Below, piece after piece: positions 53,058 through 62,159 of a stretch of DNA of 64,000 bases. This stretch comes from Candidatus Nitrospira nitrosa (GTDB lineage: Bacteria > Nitrospirota > Nitrospiria > Nitrospirales > Nitrospiraceae): positions 62,001-126,000 of the forward strand of contig NZ_CZQA01000013.1 in NCBI RefSeq assembly GCF_001458735.1, written 5' to 3'. Within the stretch, counting starts at the first letter, position 1. Every line of letters starts with the position of its first letter. Both the position numbers and the translations under genes were made by a program. The notes below the pieces were generated by a model. It was not told the origin of the DNA and ran no database searches. It was given only the letters and a program-made list of their open reading frames with translations.

Positions 53058-54611
53058 TCATCGCCGCAACCAGGCAAACAGCTTGGTCAGAAGATTCTTC
53101 GTCCCCTGTGTAAAGTGCGCTTTCCTCCAAAGATTGACGACTTTCTTGTTCACTTCAGCCTGCGTGGGATAGGGATGGATCGTACCGGCGATCGTTTTTG
53201 CCCCGAATCCTGCCTTCATGACAACCGCAAATTCACTGATCAAGTCCCCCGCGTGACGTGCCACGATGGTCGCCCCAAGAATCTTGTCGGTCCCTTTTCG
53301 AATGTGCACCCGAGCAAACCCTTCCTCTTCCCCGTCCAGGATCGCCCGATCTACTTCGCTGAGGTTGTAGGTATAGGTTTCAACTTCGACCCGCTTCTCC
53401 TTGGCATCTTTTTCGTACATCCCGACATGAGCAATTTCCGGTTCGGTGAACGTACACCAGGGCATGTTCAAGGACTCGACATTGGCATAGCCTAAACCAA
53501 GAGGATGCGGGAACAAGGCGTTCTGAATGACGATCTGCGCCATGGCATCAGCCACATGGGTAAACTTGTAGCGCGAGCAGACATCACCCGCAGCAAAAAT
53601 TTTTGGATTCGTCGTTTGCAAGCGCCGATTCACCACAATTCCATTCCGATCGTACTCGACTCCTGCTGCTTCCAATCCAATCCGTTCCACATTCGGGGTT
53701 CGCCCGACCCCGAGCAGAATCTCGTCGACAATGACCGCGTGCTGCTGGGCATGCGACTCAACGGTCAGCCGTTTTCCTCCTTCGACCTTTTCTACCTGCA
53801 AACCCTTCCCGCAACAAAGAAGCTGAATTCCATCACGACGCATCTGCTGTTCGACAATCTCTGCGGCATCTCGGTCCTCGTTGGGCAGAATCCCGTGCGC
53901 CGTTTCAATCAAAGTGACGTGGCTTCCAAACCGTGCGAAGGCCTGCGCCAGCTCGCATCCGATCGGCCCCGCCCCAATGACTCCTAGGCGCTGCGGGAGC
54001 TGGGTGAGAGAAAAGACACTGTCATTCGTCAGATAGTCGACTCCCTGTAAGCCGGGCGTGGTAGGGATCGCCGCTCTGGCCCCTGTACAGACAGCGGCTC
54101 TTGCAAACGTGAGAACCCGATCCCCGGCTGAACCTTCCACTTGGATCGTATCAAAACCAAGAAAACGTCCGCTCCCGATGTACACATCGACCCCAAGGTT
54201 TGTGTAGCGCTGAGCAGAATCGTTCAGGCTGATGCGGGCCCGCAGTTTGCGCATGCGCGACATAACGGCCTCAAAGTCGTACGTCACCCCCGTGGGAATA
54301 TGGAGGCCAAACTCCGTCGCTTTTCTCAGATCCGCCCAAGCCTTAGCGGCACGAATCAGAGCTTTTGAGGGCACACACCCCACATTGAGACAATCCCCAC
54401 CCATCAGATGCTTTTCGATCAGCGCCACTTTGGCACCGAGACTTGCAGCGACCACGGCTGTAATCAGTCCGGCAGTTCCTGCTCCAACCACTACCATGTT
54501 GTACCGACCTGTCGGTTCAGGATTGACCCAATCGGCGGGATGCACATTGCTGACAAGCTGTTGATTCGACTCGTCGTATGGAAGAATCAACGGCTGATAG
54601 TGTTCACTCAT
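53058..54611 (-). CDS. Mercuric-reductase-like FAD-dependent disulfide oxidoreductase
   Basis: 517 residues from ATG 54611. An N-terminal ~35-residue lead precedes the FAD motif VVVGAGTAGLI; the redox pair is C74-x4-C79 (GGDCLNVGCVPSK); the NAD(P)H motif is GVIGAGPIGCELAQAF; the second FAD motif FAAGDVC; and the dimerisation domain holds the HPYPTQAE catalytic pair. It lacks the N-terminal HMA domain and C-terminal Cys pair of true mercuric reductases, so the substrate is unlikely to be mercury. The TVP38 gene lies 63 bp upstream; such pairs (or fusions) are common. Role unknown. Confidence 0.88.
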   Translation of the reverse strand: MSEHYQPLILPYDESNQQLVSNVHPADWVNPEPTGRYNMVVVGAGTAGLITAVVAASLGAKVALIEKHLMGGDCLNVGCVPSKALIRAAKAWADLRKATEFGLHIPTGVTYDFEAVMSRMRKLRARISLNDSAQRYTNLGVDVYIGSGRFLGFDTIQVEGSAGDRVLTFARAAVCTGARAAIPTTPGLQGVDYLTNDSVFSLTQLPQRLGVIGAGPIGCELAQAFARFGSHVTLIETAHGILPNEDRDAAEIVEQQMRRDGIQLLCCGKGLQVEKVEGGKRLTVESHAQQHAVIVDEILLGVGRTPNVERIGLEAAGVEYDRNGIVVNRRLQTTNPKIFAAGDVCSRYKFTHVADAMAQIVIQNALFPHPLGLGYANVESLNMPWCTFTEPEIAHVGMYEKDAKEKRVEVETYTYNLSEVDRAILDGEEEGFARVHIRKGTDKILGATIVARHAGDLISEFAVVMKAGFGAKTIAGTIHPYPTQAEVNKKVVNLWRKAHFTQGTKNLLTKLFAWLRR

Positions 54612-54674
54612 ATCCACGATGCCTGACAAAGGGCATGACACCATCACCTGGTATCCTTGGTTGCGTATAATCAA

Positions 54675-55427
54675 TCAAGAAGCTCTTCCTCCTACCGACT
54701 TTGCAGAAAACTGTTTATACACAACTGGGACCAGTGCCAGCAGTCCTAAGAGCACAAAGGCGCCGATGACATTGAGGGAGGCGATTTCTTTCAGTGAATT
54801 GATCGTCCCAAGTTGACGCCCTGCGTACGCGTACACAAACGAACCAGGAATGATGCCGATTGCTGTGGCAAGGATGTACGTTCCGACAGTGACGCGTGTG
54901 AGTCCGGATACCAGATTGACGACAAAGAAGGGAAAGAGCGGAATCAGCCGTAGGGTCAAGAGATAGCTGAACGCATTCTTCGCAAACCCCTCTTGGAACG
55001 GGCCAAGTCGAGCCCCAAACTTCTGCTCCACCGCATCACGCAAAACATATCGTGCAGTAAGAAAGGCCAGTGTTGCCCCTGTGGTTGCCCCCAGATTGAT
55101 AAACAGAGTCGCCCACCCCGCACCAAACACAAATCCACCGGCTAAGGTCAGAATCACTGCACCAGGAAGTGACAGACCTGTCACCAGGATATAGGTTCCG
55201 ATAAAGATCGCCACGGCAGCGGGAAAGTTAGCGTCCGTGAATGTCAGCAAGCTATCCCGGTTTTCTTTCAAGGCCGTTAAGGAAAGAAATTTCCCAAGAT
55301 CAAGATAGAAGAAGGCCCCAACGGCAAGCACCACCACAATTGCGATAGAGATCTTCCCTAAATTGGAATGGGCAGATTCGCGCTGATTCAAGGCTGGGGT
55401 TGTCATAGCGGCCTCGTGGCGTATCAT
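54675..55427 (-). CDS. TVP38/TMEM64 (DedA-like) membrane protein
   Basis: 250 residues from ATG 55427 behind GGAGGAGG. Six or so hydrophobic segments; the family core GGFVFGAGWATLFINLGATTGATLAFLTARY (read in parts) and LRLIPLFPFFVVNLVSGLT are clear. VTT-domain proteins act in lipid scrambling or small-molecule transport across membranes. It is followed by the flavoprotein gene, probably in one operon. The open frame further up to 55466 lacks a ribosome-binding site. Confidence 0.88.
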   Translation of the reverse strand: MIRHEAAMTTPALNQRESAHSNLGKISIAIVVVLAVGAFFYLDLGKFLSLTALKENRDSLLTFTDANFPAAVAIFIGTYILVTGLSLPGAVILTLAGGFVFGAGWATLFINLGATTGATLAFLTARYVLRDAVEQKFGARLGPFQEGFAKNAFSYLLTLRLIPLFPFFVVNLVSGLTRVTVGTYILATAIGIIPGSFVYAYAGRQLGTINSLKEIASLNVIGAFVLLGLLALVPVVYKQFSAKSVGGRAS

Positions 55428-55569
55428 GGGACCTCCTCCGCTGACTGTCAATGAAATAGGCGACACAGGGTGTTCGTTTCACCATGCTAAGAAACCTTAC
55501 AGAGTCAACTTCAAGAAATCGGTTGCCAGGCCGGATAAGATTTCCGTAGTCTAGCGTGAGGAGGCCAGC

Positions 55570-56214
55570 ATGGACGAATCAAACCGTCTGATAAAGACCA
55601 AAGAACAATGGGCTCGTGCTCGGCGAGGCGGAGAAGAGCGTGAAGTGTTTTATGCCGGAGATGAGCGATTGCCGCCAGGCCAACACCTCGTCGAAAACTT
55701 CCCCGTGCTGGACCTCGGCTTTAAACCAGAAATTCCGTTGAGTGAATGGCGGCTGAGCATCGGAGGATTTGTCACGACCCCTCTGACGTGGACGTGGGAG
55801 CAATTCATGGCTCAACCCCAACTCACCCATCGGTCGGACTTCCACTGTGTCACGTCATGGAGTCGATATGACAACGACTGGGAAGGCGTGACGTTTAAGC
55901 ATATCATCGCCGTCGTGAAACCCCTGTCGCTGGCCCGGTTTGTCCTCTTCAAGTCGTACGACGACTACACGACGAATCTCCCGCTCGAGGCTTGCAACGA
56001 CGATGATGTCCTCCTCGCCCGTCATTGGAATGGCAGCCCCCTCTCCCGAGACCACGGTGGGCCGGTGCGTGTCATCGTCCCGAAACGGTATGCCTGGAAA
56101 GGAGCGAAGTGGGTGAAAGAGATTACGTTTTCCGATAAAGACGAGAAGGGGTTCTGGGAAGTCCGTGGATATTCGAACACCGCACTCCCATGGAACAATG
56201 ACCGTTATGGCTAA
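55570..56214 (+). CDS. Sulfite-oxidase-like molybdopterin protein
   Basis: 214 residues, ATG 55570 following GAGGAGG. One oxidoreductase molybdopterin-binding domain: LSIGGFVTTPLTWTWEQF, FHCVTSWSRYDNDWEGV with the Mo-ligand cysteine C93, and GGPVRVIVPKRYAWKGAKWV. No Tat or Sec signal, and no haem or dimerisation domain, so it is of the small YedY-like/YuiH type but apparently cytoplasmic. Substrate unknown. Its TAA is followed at once by the repeat element at 56215-56336. Confidence 0.85.
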   Translation: MDESNRLIKTKEQWARARRGGEEREVFYAGDERLPPGQHLVENFPVLDLGFKPEIPLSEWRLSIGGFVTTPLTWTWEQFMAQPQLTHRSDFHCVTSWSRYDNDWEGVTFKHIIAVVKPLSLARFVLFKSYDDYTTNLPLEACNDDDVLLARHWNGSPLSRDHGGPVRVIVPKRYAWKGAKWVKEITFSDKDEKGFWEVRGYSNTALPWNNDRYG

Positions 56215-56336
56215 GAGGATGTTGAAAAAATCCTCCAGCGCCGTTGTCGCTTCGCTCAACAGCTCAACGTACCGAGGCGTACACCTCGCAATTTCGCTCG
56301 CTGCGGCCTTGCTGGGCGGCCTTTTTGAACATCCTC
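56215..56336. repeat. 122-bp palindromic intergenic element (MITE/REP-like)
   Basis: Terminal inverted repeats GAGGATGTTGAAAAA and TTTTTGAACATCCTC (14 of 15 pairs), with further inner complementarity between CTCCAGCGCCGTTGTCGCTTCGCTC-type and GAGCGA...GGCCTTGCTGG-type segments, so the RNA would fold into one long hairpin. It starts directly after the TAA of the molybdopterin gene and ends 11 bp before the stop of ydbL, i.e. between convergent genes, where it may end transcription from both sides. From memory, near-identical elements are scattered in Nitrospira genomes. Only this copy was seen here. Confidence 0.75.
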
Positions 56337-56346
56337 CGAACTACGA

Positions 56347-56685
56347 TTATTTTTTGACCCATCCACCTGGCCCCTCAACAAAGTTTCCAGGTCTGGTGTT
56401 CTGAATCGCTTTTTCTCCGGCCAGGGTCTCAACTGAACGAAGATCTGTGCGGTTCCGTTTTGCGATATCCTCATACGCCTGTCGCCGCTTCTGATTCACG
56501 TCCGCTATGACGGCTTGGGCTTCAGTATTGGAAGGATTCACGGCCCCTAGATAGCCGTTAGGCCTTTCACCGACCAGCCCTTTTGCCTTCGCTTCATCCA
56601 ACGACAAGGCAAACGCTGAAAAAGCAACCGCGGTTCCTAGGAGCGTCGTACACACCACAATAGCCAACCGTCGTACCATAGTCAT
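56347..56685 (-). CDS. ydbL: YdbL family protein (DUF1318)
   Basis: 112 residues: signal peptide of ~27 residues, then the DUF1318 pattern LDEAKAKGLVGERPNGYLG, and VNQKRRQAYEDIAKRNRTDL. In E. coli YdbL is a periplasmic partner of YdbH and the lipoprotein YnbE, which bridge inner and outer membranes for phospholipid transport. Here it is third in ydbH-ynbE-ydbL, the same order. Confidence 0.88.
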   Translation of the reverse strand: MTMVRRLAIVVCTTLLGTAVAFSAFALSLDEAKAKGLVGERPNGYLGAVNPSNTEAQAVIADVNQKRRQAYEDIAKRNRTDLRSVETLAGEKAIQNTRPGNFVEGPGGWVKK

Positions 56686-56700
56686 TGTCCCCTCCGATAT

Positions 56701-56913
56701 CTAGAACAGTCCGCTGTCCTTCGACAAGACTTGATCCAGGTCCTTGTCGACTTTCAGTCGTATCTCATGATCGATCTTGACATTGAGATTGATCGTAATG
56801 GGCTTATCCGGCGCCGCGACTTCCACCCGAGGGGTGCACGCGATCATGACAAGCGCCGCAGTACCCCAGAGTAGCGTTCCTGCACATTTCTGCATTATCG
56901 GTCTCGTCAGCAT
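56701..56913 (-). CDS. ynbE: YnbE-like lipoprotein
   Basis: 70 residues from ATG 56913 (GAGG 6 nt upstream; ATGs at 56925 and 56895 are possible). Leader with lipobox VMIAC, then TPRVEVAAPDKPITINLNVK and DHEIRLKVDKDLDQVL, very close to E. coli YnbE as I recall it. In E. coli YnbE forms a beta-strand stack on YdbH at the outer membrane. It lies 15 bp before ydbL and just after ydbH. Confidence 0.88.
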   Translation of the reverse strand: MLTRPIMQKCAGTLLWGTAALVMIACTPRVEVAAPDKPITINLNVKIDHEIRLKVDKDLDQVLSKDSGLF

Positions 56914-56930
56914 GATCAGCCTCATAATGG

Positions 56931-59723
56931 TCAGGGGCGGCTATATTGACGCTCAATCATCCCATGAATATCTTCGATCAACCGGAGACTCTTCAGGAGT
57001 GTCGGAATATGTTCTTGCACCGTGAGATTAAAGTGAATGGGTGGGGTCTGCGTAAGCTCTGGATTCCGGCCCTCCAATCGGGCACTTAAATTTAACATGC
57101 CGGTTTCTTCGTACTTGACCCCCACACGCAACACCTTGTAGTGAAAGTTATTAAGTGCCTGCGCCACGAACTGGAGAGACTGATCGGAGTCTGAAAGCGC
57201 TTTCGAGGACTCTGAGGTTGAGAGGTGTCGTATCACTCCCCCTGGAGGCTGCGCCTCAATGACTCCATCATCCACCACCATGCCCCTTGAGGTAATCGTA
57301 ACCGGGAGCGTCCCATTGAGCGTGCCGGTTCCCTCCAGTCCCCGTTGTTGGTCCACACTGAGAATCTTTGCGAGATCAAGATCGCGTAAGGAAAAGGTTG
57401 TCATGGATGAAGGCGATGCCAAGTCTACCAGAAGACCAGGACTAGTGATCATCCCTCCAAACATTTCACACTGAAGGTCTTTCAGCTCAACGATCGGGAA
57501 TGGATCTGCCAATTTCCATCGTGCCTGATAGGAAGTCTTGATATTGTTCACATCCACACCACTCTGGATGGCCGCTACAAAAAGAGTCGCCGGCTGAACC
57601 ATCATGATGGAATCCGTTCCCTCTGCACGAAGGACCATGGACGTGCTCACCCCCCTCAGTCCGTAATCATGATAGTACCCGGAAACATTCTCCGCTACCA
57701 GCCGCGCCGACGCTGAGATCACCCTGGTGCGGCTAGAGTGGTTTCCAACCGTCTCATCCCAGGTTGCGTCAACTGTGGCACTGATGGTCCCATCAAGAAG
57801 ATCACTCGATGGTCCAACAGCCCTCGTGAGTCTGCTGAGCCGCCGCTCAGCCCCATCAAACCTCACCGGACCGATCGTGCCATGCAACCTGCCGTAAGGA
57901 GTCTGTAGTGATTGCTCAACCCTGGCGGTTACCACCCCTTCATAAGCCGGAAGATCGATCTGTAGGTCCGCCCCAATGTTCGTGTGATCAGCCGAGAACT
58001 TCGTCACCCAATGGCTTGGTGCAGGAATCGTTCCCCCGGCACCCACACTGACTCCAGTAATCACCAACATCCCCCCGGCTGTCCAATTCGTCTCTCTCGT
58101 CTCCATCTCTGGGATGCTGAGCAGCCCCTGAGTACTACTAACAGTTTGACTGCCTATTCTGACGGTAGGAGCCAGAATCGTGGCTGTCAGTGGTCCTGCA
58201 GAGCAGTACCTCGGAATCAGGTCACATTCCACCGTCAGGGGTTCGGAGAGATTCACGGTAGCTCCCGGGACAAAGACCGCACCTTGTCCGATCTGTTTTA
58301 TTGTGATCGAAGACGGCGGTAATAACACCCCCGCGATATGTGCTCGGTCTAGTCGTACAGTCCCCCGAACTCTGCCGGCCGCCTCTTTTGCAGACAGCCG
58401 TTCGGTCAATGCCCCGGGGAGCACTCCTTCCAGTTGATAGGCCCCTTCGACCAAGATCAATTCACTCCCACGTCCTTCAGCCCTGGTGGTTTCGAACGTG
58501 GCGACCACCGGGCCTGATGGCCTGCCGTAGGTCACCTGGAGTGGGCCTTGAGCCACGGTACGGATGGGACGATCTTTCCAGTAGAGCGTCCCCCGTACGA
58601 CATTCTTGTTCTCAATCCGCACCAGCTGATCCCCATGAGGAAGGATCAACCGAACAGCGTCCGGAATAAGACGAGGTTGGGTATTCACTGTAGCTGTAAG
58701 GAAAACACCGGGGCTCATCGCCCACTCCGCCTGCGTGGCATTGCCTGCAAACCTTCCCACATAGGCCAGGGCAATGTCCTTCGCCACGCCTTTCAATGCA
58801 GGAAGGGTGACATTGATACGTACTTGCCCGTCTACACGGGTATGTTCATCTTCCCAGAGGGATCCGAGCGCAGCCTCTGTCGCAGCAACCCCCGCCCAAT
58901 CAAGTGCAACCTGTCCCGTCACCTTCTCCAGTTCCGGTCCGATGGGCACGAGGAGAGCAATGAACGGAGCCAGCTCCTGTACATCCATTCGAAGTTGCCC
59001 ATCGACTTGAATGTCTGAACTACCGGTTGGACGCGATCGGGACTGCCAGGAAACAATCGGTGCTGCCTGTGGCCGCTGTGAGGACAACGTGGCCGACCAG
59101 GTACTGGCCGACTTCCCGGCCACCACGAGGCTATAGGAGCCGGTATCTCTCCCTCGGAATGAGAGATGCCCTCCTACCTCGTTGCCGGTCGAAGTCAGCT
59201 CCCCATCAATCGTGACTTTACGGAGCGGCCCCGTTGCTTGCTCGCGGAACACGGTCAGGCGCTCAAGCTGCAACTCGCCAAAGGGAAGAATGGGAAGAGT
59301 GCGCAGAAGATCGCCCGCCGTCAGCAACCTCCACGGTGACGATTCTTCATCGCTGTTCTCTTCCTCTTGTTTCCCTCCAGTGATGGCTCCTGTCGAATGC
59401 ACGGTCAGCACATGGATGGCCACATCTCTGAGCAGGATCCTATTCGCACGACCTTGAAACAGCAGCCCCATGTCATACTGAATCTCCGCATCAGTAAGGG
59501 AGATCATGAGCCGTTCTTCTCCCAAATCTTGTTGGAATGAGACAACGGGTATGGTCATCTGGGTCCAGCCGGGATACCCGAGCTGAAGGATGACCTGACT
59601 GTACCCATACGCACGTAGCTGGTTGGCTAAGAGATATGAAGCGCCCAATGGTAACAAGAGGTAGCATCCACCCAACAGAACAACAGCCAATAGCACGGCA
59701 ACTTGATAACGTTGGGTTAACAT
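56931..59723 (-). CDS. ydbH: YdbH-like intermembrane lipid-transport protein (AsmA-like)
   Basis: 930 residues, somewhat longer than E. coli YdbH (about 880). One N-terminal membrane helix (VAVLLAVVLLGGCYLLLPLG), then a long repeating beta-groove region typical of AsmA-like bridge proteins, and a C-terminal part with GTLNGTLPVTITSRGMVVDD and GVIRHLSTSESSKALSDSDQ, followed by a tail to MIERQYSRP. The C-terminus meets YnbE in the E. coli model. The stop lies ~18 bp before the chosen ynbE start. Likely moves phospholipid between membranes; the identification rests on order and tail similarity. Confidence 0.82.
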   Translation of the reverse strand: MLTQRYQVAVLLAVVLLGGCYLLLPLGASYLLANQLRAYGYSQVILQLGYPGWTQMTIPVVSFQQDLGEERLMISLTDAEIQYDMGLLFQGRANRILLRDVAIHVLTVHSTGAITGGKQEEENSDEESSPWRLLTAGDLLRTLPILPFGELQLERLTVFREQATGPLRKVTIDGELTSTGNEVGGHLSFRGRDTGSYSLVVAGKSASTWSATLSSQRPQAAPIVSWQSRSRPTGSSDIQVDGQLRMDVQELAPFIALLVPIGPELEKVTGQVALDWAGVAATEAALGSLWEDEHTRVDGQVRINVTLPALKGVAKDIALAYVGRFAGNATQAEWAMSPGVFLTATVNTQPRLIPDAVRLILPHGDQLVRIENKNVVRGTLYWKDRPIRTVAQGPLQVTYGRPSGPVVATFETTRAEGRGSELILVEGAYQLEGVLPGALTERLSAKEAAGRVRGTVRLDRAHIAGVLLPPSSITIKQIGQGAVFVPGATVNLSEPLTVECDLIPRYCSAGPLTATILAPTVRIGSQTVSSTQGLLSIPEMETRETNWTAGGMLVITGVSVGAGGTIPAPSHWVTKFSADHTNIGADLQIDLPAYEGVVTARVEQSLQTPYGRLHGTIGPVRFDGAERRLSRLTRAVGPSSDLLDGTISATVDATWDETVGNHSSRTRVISASARLVAENVSGYYHDYGLRGVSTSMVLRAEGTDSIMMVQPATLFVAAIQSGVDVNNIKTSYQARWKLADPFPIVELKDLQCEMFGGMITSPGLLVDLASPSSMTTFSLRDLDLAKILSVDQQRGLEGTGTLNGTLPVTITSRGMVVDDGVIEAQPPGGVIRHLSTSESSKALSDSDQSLQFVAQALNNFHYKVLRVGVKYEETGMLNLSARLEGRNPELTQTPPIHFNLTVQEHIPTLLKSLRLIEDIHGMIERQYSRP

Positions 59724-60030
59724 GGATAGCCAGTGTTCCGCTTGATAGGAATCGTATGGCCACGGTTGTCAAACAAACTCATCAGCTCTGTCAAGATGTC
59801 TGAATGGCTCTACTTTCTGCTATAGATTGATGAGCCACAGGCCGCGCCCTCTCGTCCCTGCTTCACTCACAGCACGCCAATACCCTCTCTGCAAAGGCGG
59901 GAAGCGTGGTGGGAGGCCTCTACCCCCTGTATTTTTTCTCGCAATTACTGGGACATCTCAGAAGAGTCTACCGTGCACTCATTCTAGGAATGACAGACCA
60001 GAGGTAATTACCAGGCGTATCGCAGCAGAG
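59724..60030. other. 307-bp gap without a gene
   Basis: Between ydbH and the pilin-like gene, both on the minus strand. A plus frame at 59827-60315 overlaps the pilin gene and is a shadow. Probably the ydbH promoter, not resolved. Confidence 0.4.
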
Positions 60031-60603
60031 TCATTTCAAGCAGAAATTCATATCGAGCAATCCATCTGCGGCCACCGTTGCTTCACCGCCTTTTCGACAG
60101 TCTTCCTGCCGCGCTTTTCTCGGTGTTCCCGTGCTCATCTCCGTCTGTCCCTCGAGACTCGAAGACATCCCGATCGGCAGAGACAGAGCCTGACTTTGGC
60201 GGGCCAGTGTTCCAATCTCCTGCTCCTGGAGCGTCGTCCCATCCTTTGTATGCGTCAACACCAGAGCCGGCTGTGTCTGTTTTCCAAAGAGCGGTATGGC
60301 AGCCGCTTGAAATGATCCTCCTCCGTCATCCAACCACACCTCGACCTTGTAGTACTTGAGCGTGGGTAGGAGCGTAAGGCCGATGGCCGTCACATCACCG
60401 GAATAGGTCCCATGATTGGCGTGGTAAACCATTTCTAATCTCTTTACCTCCGCGAGGACCACCTCGGCCTCCACCGCTTTGGCATGGTCGACAAAATGAC
60501 CATGCGATACCATCGCGACTGCGGCAAGAATGCTTAGCATGGCCAGAACGACCAACACCTCGAGCAGGGTGAATCCACCATTTTCCCTTTCTACACACGC
60601 CAT
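60031..60603 (-). CDS. Type IV pilin-like / pseudopilin protein
   Basis: 190 residues. The prepilin cleavage site and hydrophobic helix are clear: GGFTLLEVLVVLAMLSILAA with the conserved glutamate at position +5. The rest carries ETxxxLAEVKRLEMVYHANHGTYS-like spacing (here VVLAEVKRLEMVYHANHGTY), typical of pilins and minor pseudopilins, and two cysteines near the C-terminus (DC, FC). No assembly genes are in the window. It starts 8 nt after the HAMP gene stop. Confidence 0.82.
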   Translation of the reverse strand: MACVERENGGFTLLEVLVVLAMLSILAAVAMVSHGHFVDHAKAVEAEVVLAEVKRLEMVYHANHGTYSGDVTAIGLTLLPTLKYYKVEVWLDDGGGSFQAAAIPLFGKQTQPALVLTHTKDGTTLQEQEIGTLARQSQALSLPIGMSSSLEGQTEMSTGTPRKARQEDCRKGGEATVAADGLLDMNFCLK

Positions 60604-60611
60604 GACATCCT

Positions 60612-61223
60612 TCAGCGCCTATTGACCACCGCTCGAAAATCGAATTGCTGTAACGTCCCGGTGATCTCATCCAGAGCCGCCCGTGCGTCTTTCACACCCA
60701 TAGGCTCAACCTTTTCAATCTTCTGAAGTGCCGCCTGCAAGGCTCGTGTCTGATGATGAATCTGCTCAAACGACCGCTCGATATTTTCCAACGCACAATT
60801 CGCGTGATCAGCCAACTCATCCAGCCGATCGCTCGGACGAAAGCGCATGCGCCAACGAAGGTTTCCCTTTGCCCACTGCTGAAGACTTTCGTCCAGGCGA
60901 GAAAGCGGACCTGCCACACGCCGTGTCACGACAAGACTGAAAATCACAGAACCGAAAAAGAGCACCGGAACCGCAACCCAGACCGTCTTGCTTATGGTCA
61001 ACATCTCTTCAGCTGCTGCCTGCCGCTCCTCCAATGAATCACTCGTATAGAGGGCAACGACGGGCTTCAGATGAGCTCCATAGAAGGCCATCGTAAAAAA
61101 CAATGCCGAATACAGAAACAGCAACAACCCAATCCACGCGGCGTACCCCTTTTGGATTCGATGCACGAAGAATCTGGATCGAGGATCGCTCGTCGACATC
61201 GACGTGTGTGTCACAGTGACCAT
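60612..61223 (-). CDS. HAMP-domain membrane protein (sensor stub)
   Basis: 203 residues from ATG 61223, with GGAGG 8 nt upstream. Two transmembrane helices (IGLLLFLYSALFFTMAFYGA and VWVAVPVLFFGSVIFSLVV) flank a short ~35-residue outside loop; a HAMP domain follows (VTRRVAGPLSRLDESLQQWA), then a coiled coil. There is no kinase, cyclase or MCP signalling domain. With the adjacent pilin-like gene, it may sense or regulate pilus-related events; inference only. Confidence 0.8.
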   Translation of the reverse strand: MVTVTHTSMSTSDPRSRFFVHRIQKGYAAWIGLLLFLYSALFFTMAFYGAHLKPVVALYTSDSLEERQAAAEEMLTISKTVWVAVPVLFFGSVIFSLVVTRRVAGPLSRLDESLQQWAKGNLRWRMRFRPSDRLDELADHANCALENIERSFEQIHHQTRALQAALQKIEKVEPMGVKDARAALDEITGTLQQFDFRAVVNRR

Positions 61224-61385
61224 TCTCATATCCTCCATTCCTTTCGACGTACTATCGAGGACACTGCCCATGCCTACAGTACCACCAAGGCCGCCATCCA
61301 CCAAGAAAATGAATGGTTGCATAGATCGGAGATGGTCAGGAAAAGGTTGGAATCGACGCTGAGATAGGCGTGGGCTGTGTGCAGC

Positions 61386-61601
61386 TTATGATGGCGTGGG
61401 AGAAGCCGCAACAGGGGGCTCTTCGCACTTCTTACAGTTCAGCAGCGTGCCGAGATGCTGCTCACGTCCATGAGCAGTCAGGACCCAGGGGCGGTTGAAA
61501 AACGGGGGGTGATGTCGAACATGCTGTCCATGACCACAGGCCAGATCGGCAACCCAGTCGCCATGCTCGTCTTGATGATAGCCAATGATCGATTGCTGCA
61601 T
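61386..61601 (-). CDS. DUF3565 family protein
   Basis: 71 residues: IIGYHQDEHGDWVADLACGH and GQHVRHHPPFFNRPWVLT, then LLNCKKCEEP. Cysteines and histidines (CGH, HH, C-x2-C) suggest a metal-binding fold. Small conserved protein of unknown function, found in many proteobacteria and Nitrospirota. Stands alone between the HAMP gene and the next lipoprotein. Confidence 0.85.
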   Translation of the reverse strand: MQQSIIGYHQDEHGDWVADLACGHGQHVRHHPPFFNRPWVLTAHGREQHLGTLLNCKKCEEPPVAASPTPS

Positions 61602-61703
61602 GTGGTGCGATCGCTCACAGTTAGATCATGATCCTCAAGAGAGAGAGACCGAACAGCATCGTGGCACACACCGGCAGAAACCCTTCACTGACACTCGCCA
61701 TCC

Positions 61704-62159
61704 TTATCGCTTTTCGAACGGCAATTCCGGTCGTTGAAGCGCAGACACATAGGTCCACTGTTTTTCCTGGTTCTGATCGAAGCTCCCAAGAAAGATCACC
61801 TCTCGATCGAGATGGCGAAATTCCGCAAGGCTGGTCTGACAGTTTTGGGTATCGATGACGCGAGCATCGTACTGTCCGACAACATACACTCGACCCTTCG
61901 CTGCCATGTAGACGTTCCGCCGCCCGGCGTAGCCCGTATCGGGGAACAACTCGGTAGAGGACCGACAACCTCCCGGTCCCTGGATATTCATAGTGAGGGT
62001 GAATCGCTGGAGAAATGGATCGGTGGCCGTTCTCACAATGGCTAATCGCAACTGGAACGCCGTGAGTTCCAGGGACGCGGTTTCTGGAATATTACTATTG
62101 CATCCCATCACAGCCGGCAACATAGCGACCCCGAGCATCACCCATACTGGGACTCTCAC
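61704..62159 (-). CDS. Hypothetical lipoprotein
   Basis: 151 residues from GTG 62159, which overlaps the TGA of the upstream gene as GTGA, hence likely translational coupling. Hydrophobic leader and lipobox AVMGC near residue 22. The body has a beta-rich region (AFQLRLAIVRTATDPFLQRF) and VYVVGQYDARVIDTQNCQTS. No family recognised. The longer frame to 62216 lies inside the upstream gene. Confidence 0.65.
   Translation of the reverse strand: MRVPVWVMLGVAMLPAVMGCNSNIPETASLELTAFQLRLAIVRTATDPFLQRFTLTMNIQGPGGCRSSTELFPDTGYAGRRNVYMAAKGRVYVVGQYDARVIDTQNCQTSLAEFRHLDREVIFLGSFDQNQEKQWTYVSALQRPELPFEKR

Noticed and set aside
53058-54611. True mercuric reductase (merA)
   Set aside because: No HMA domain, no C-terminal cysteine pair, and no other mer genes nearby.
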